Shown here piece by piece: positions 13,457 through 14,717 of a DNA stretch of 14,717 bases (the first letter of the stretch is position 1; each line of letters begins with the position of its first letter). Source of the stretch: an uncultured Eggerthellaceae bacterium (lineage in GTDB: Bacteria > Actinomycetota > Coriobacteriia > Coriobacteriales > Eggerthellaceae); NCBI GenBank assembly GCA_902497215.1, contig CABVEH010000008.1, positions 1 to 14,717 on the forward strand. Reading direction: 5' to 3'. The position numbers and the translations under genes were made by a program. The notes beneath the pieces are model-generated. The model saw nothing but the letters and a program-made list of their open reading frames with translations, ran no database searches and had not been told where the DNA came from.

Positions 13457-14717
13457 TTAGGCCTTGACGATGCGCGAGCTTGCAATCGCTCCGCTTTCGC
13501 TGTCGAAGGCGCGGTTGAACTGTTCGGGGTACTTCTTCGCAAGCTCGAAGACGTCCGCCTTCTCGATTCCGACCAGGAAGCCGTTCGTGACCTCGCCGGG
13601 GGCGTTCTTGGAAGTCGTCGCGCTTGGGCAGATGAGGTTGTTTGCGCCGCCCCTGTCGAGGCCACCTTCGCCCAAAACGATGCCGTCGACGCGGGCGCCG
13701 TGGTCTTGGCTCAGGACGCCTTCGCGGATTCGCTCGGTCACCATGGCGCCTCCAAGAACGCTTCCGCGTTCGTTGAACAGACGGACGATGTCGCCGTCTT
13801 CGATGCCCAGGCGCTTCGCATCCTTAGGGTTGATCCAGACGGGTTCGTACTGGTATCCGTCGGGGCCGGTTACCTTGCAGGTGTCGATCTCGCGGAACCA
13901 TTTGATGTCGTCGCCTTGCGCGTGGACGCGCCAGCGGGGATGGTTCGACATGAGCAGGAAGGGGTAGTCCTTCGCCCTGTCGCTCGTGACCCTTTCGTGG
14001 TGCTCGTCGGATTCTTCTATCCAGTGGGGAACCTCGGGACGCTCAGGGTCGTCGGGCCAATGCTCGTGGATGCTCATGGAGTAGAACTCGATCTTCCCCG
14101 TGAGCGAATCCAACGGGTTGTTGTCGGGGTCGTCGTAGAAGGCGCGCATCCCCACGGGGTCCGCCTTCCATTCCTTCTCGTCCTTGAACCTGATGGGAAG
14201 GAATCCCTTCTCCCGGAACTGCTCATAAGGCATGTGCTCACTGCACCCGCCGAACTCGTAGCCTATGTGCTTCAGCGTTTCGAACGAAGGCTCGCCCATG
14301 ATGTGGCCGACCTCTTCGGGCTTCATCTGGCCGCCGGACTGGCCGGCTACAGCGGCTCGCAGGTCGGGCGAATAGCACCATTCCTCCATGAGCTCTTCGC
14401 GCATTCCCATCTTCTCCGCGATGGCCAGCACGGCTTCTGCGTCGGATCTCGCCTCTCCGATCGGGTCGATTGCCGGCAGCTCGTCGACGACCATGTCGTT
14501 CTCGCCGCACATGAACGAAGTGGCTATGTCGTCCTGTTCGAACTTCGTCGAAATGGGAAGGATTATGTCGGCGAACAGCGTGTCGTTTTCCATCCAAGGA
14601 TGCTGAACGAGGTAGAACTCGATGGACTCGTGGCGCAGCGCGTCCTGCATCAGGTTTCCGCCGTTCCAGCACGTGGACCAGCAGGGGGTGTCCGTCCAGA
14701 TCATGTGGATGCGGCTG
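13457..14717 (-). CDS. Transhydroxylase-type molybdopterin large subunit, 5' part outside window (AthL family)
   Basis: The C-terminal 419 residues of a DMSO-reductase-superfamily catalytic subunit. The frame runs open through the window edge; the in-frame Met at 14704 is internal, since SRIH continues before it. Visible features: IWTDTPCWSTCWNGGN near the edge; HPWMENDTLFADIILP, the family segment preceding an E/Q-rich loop; SNHPRWRVHAQGDD, which opens the C-terminal cofactor-binding domain; and a tail with LDRGGANNLICPS and a basic C terminus. With the BthL-type small subunit next to it, this identifies the pyrogallol-phloroglucinol transhydroxylase group, which moves or removes hydroxyl groups on polyphenols using bis-MGD. 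The Mo-ligand loop, cofactor N-domain and any signal peptide are outside the window, so activity and location cannot be judged. It is the upstream gene of a two-gene operon. Confidence 0.88.
   Translation of the reverse strand, partial: SRIHMIWTDTPCWSTCWNGGNLMQDALRHESIEFYLVQHPWMENDTLFADIILPISTKFEQDDIATSFMCGENDMVVDELPAIDPIGEARSDAEAVLAIAEKMGMREELMEEWCYSPDLRAAVAGQSGGQMKPEEVGHIMGEPSFETLKHIGYEFGGCSEHMPYEQFREKGFLPIRFKDEKEWKADPVGMRAFYDDPDNNPLDSLTGKIEFYSMSIHEHWPDDPERPEVPHWIEESDEHHERVTSDRAKDYPFLLMSNHPRWRVHAQGDDIKWFREIDTCKVTGPDGYQYEPVWINPKDAKRLGIEDGDIVRLFNERGSVLGGAMVTERIREGVLSQDHGARVDGIVLGEGGLDRGGANNLICPSATTSKNAPGEVTNGFLVGIEKADVFELAKKYPEQFNRAFDSESGAIASSRIVKA

Overview
The window looks like a chromosomal segment of an anaerobic, high-GC gut-type Coriobacteriia, most likely Eggerthellaceae (Eggerthella, Gordonibacter, Adlercreutzia and relatives). 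The grounds are strong G/C preference at third codon positions, clear AGGAGG-type ribosome sites, two molybdenum-enzyme operons with their own chaperone and a MarR regulator, and rubredoxin and corrinoid-uptake genes nearby. The assignment rests on gene content only; there is no rRNA or tRNA gene here.

Layout. Positions 67-427 (minus): two small rubredoxin-type iron proteins. 626-1780 (plus): an ATP-grasp enzyme of unknown substrate. 1838-5938 (plus): a promoter and cobalamin riboswitch leading into a transcobalamin-C-terminal-like (DUF4430) lipoprotein, an intergenic terminator, and then an ECF transporter made of a T component, a fused double ATPase and an S component. This reads as one corrinoid-uptake operon. 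6006-6242 (minus): a glutaredoxin-like protein with an unusual tandem repeat upstream. 6520-11030 (minus): a three-subunit molybdoenzyme operon, transcribed in the order NrfD-like membrane subunit, Tat-exported molybdopterin catalytic subunit, four-cluster ferredoxin subunit. 11181-11855 (plus): its TorD-type chaperone, divergently transcribed. The divergent promoter carries three near-identical 14-bp palindromes that are good MarR operators, and a MarR gene follows at 11896-12345 (minus). 12638-14717 (minus): a second molybdoenzyme of the pyrogallol-phloroglucinol transhydroxylase type (small subunit complete, large subunit cut off by the window end).

How it fits together. The B12 riboswitch should switch on the lipoprotein and ECF transporter when cobalamin is scarce. 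The MarR protein probably represses both the membrane-bound molybdoenzyme and its chaperone until a small ligand, plausibly a phenolic, is present. The neighbouring transhydroxylase-like enzyme points to hydroxylated aromatics as the chemistry of this part of the genome. Rubredoxins and the glutaredoxin-like protein supply small redox carriers.

Most worth a second look: the riboswitch-DUF4430-ECF unit, the triple MarR operator with promoter elements built into it, the transhydroxylase small subunit that has lost exactly one iron-sulfur cluster, a possible terminated small RNA opposite the MarR promoter, and a palindromic insert in the ATPase linker that resembles one at the operon's end. No intergenic stretch exceeds 300 bases; the largest (1781-2068, 6243-6519, 12346-12637) hold the riboswitch, the tandem repeat plus terminator, and the MarR promoter plus candidate RNA.
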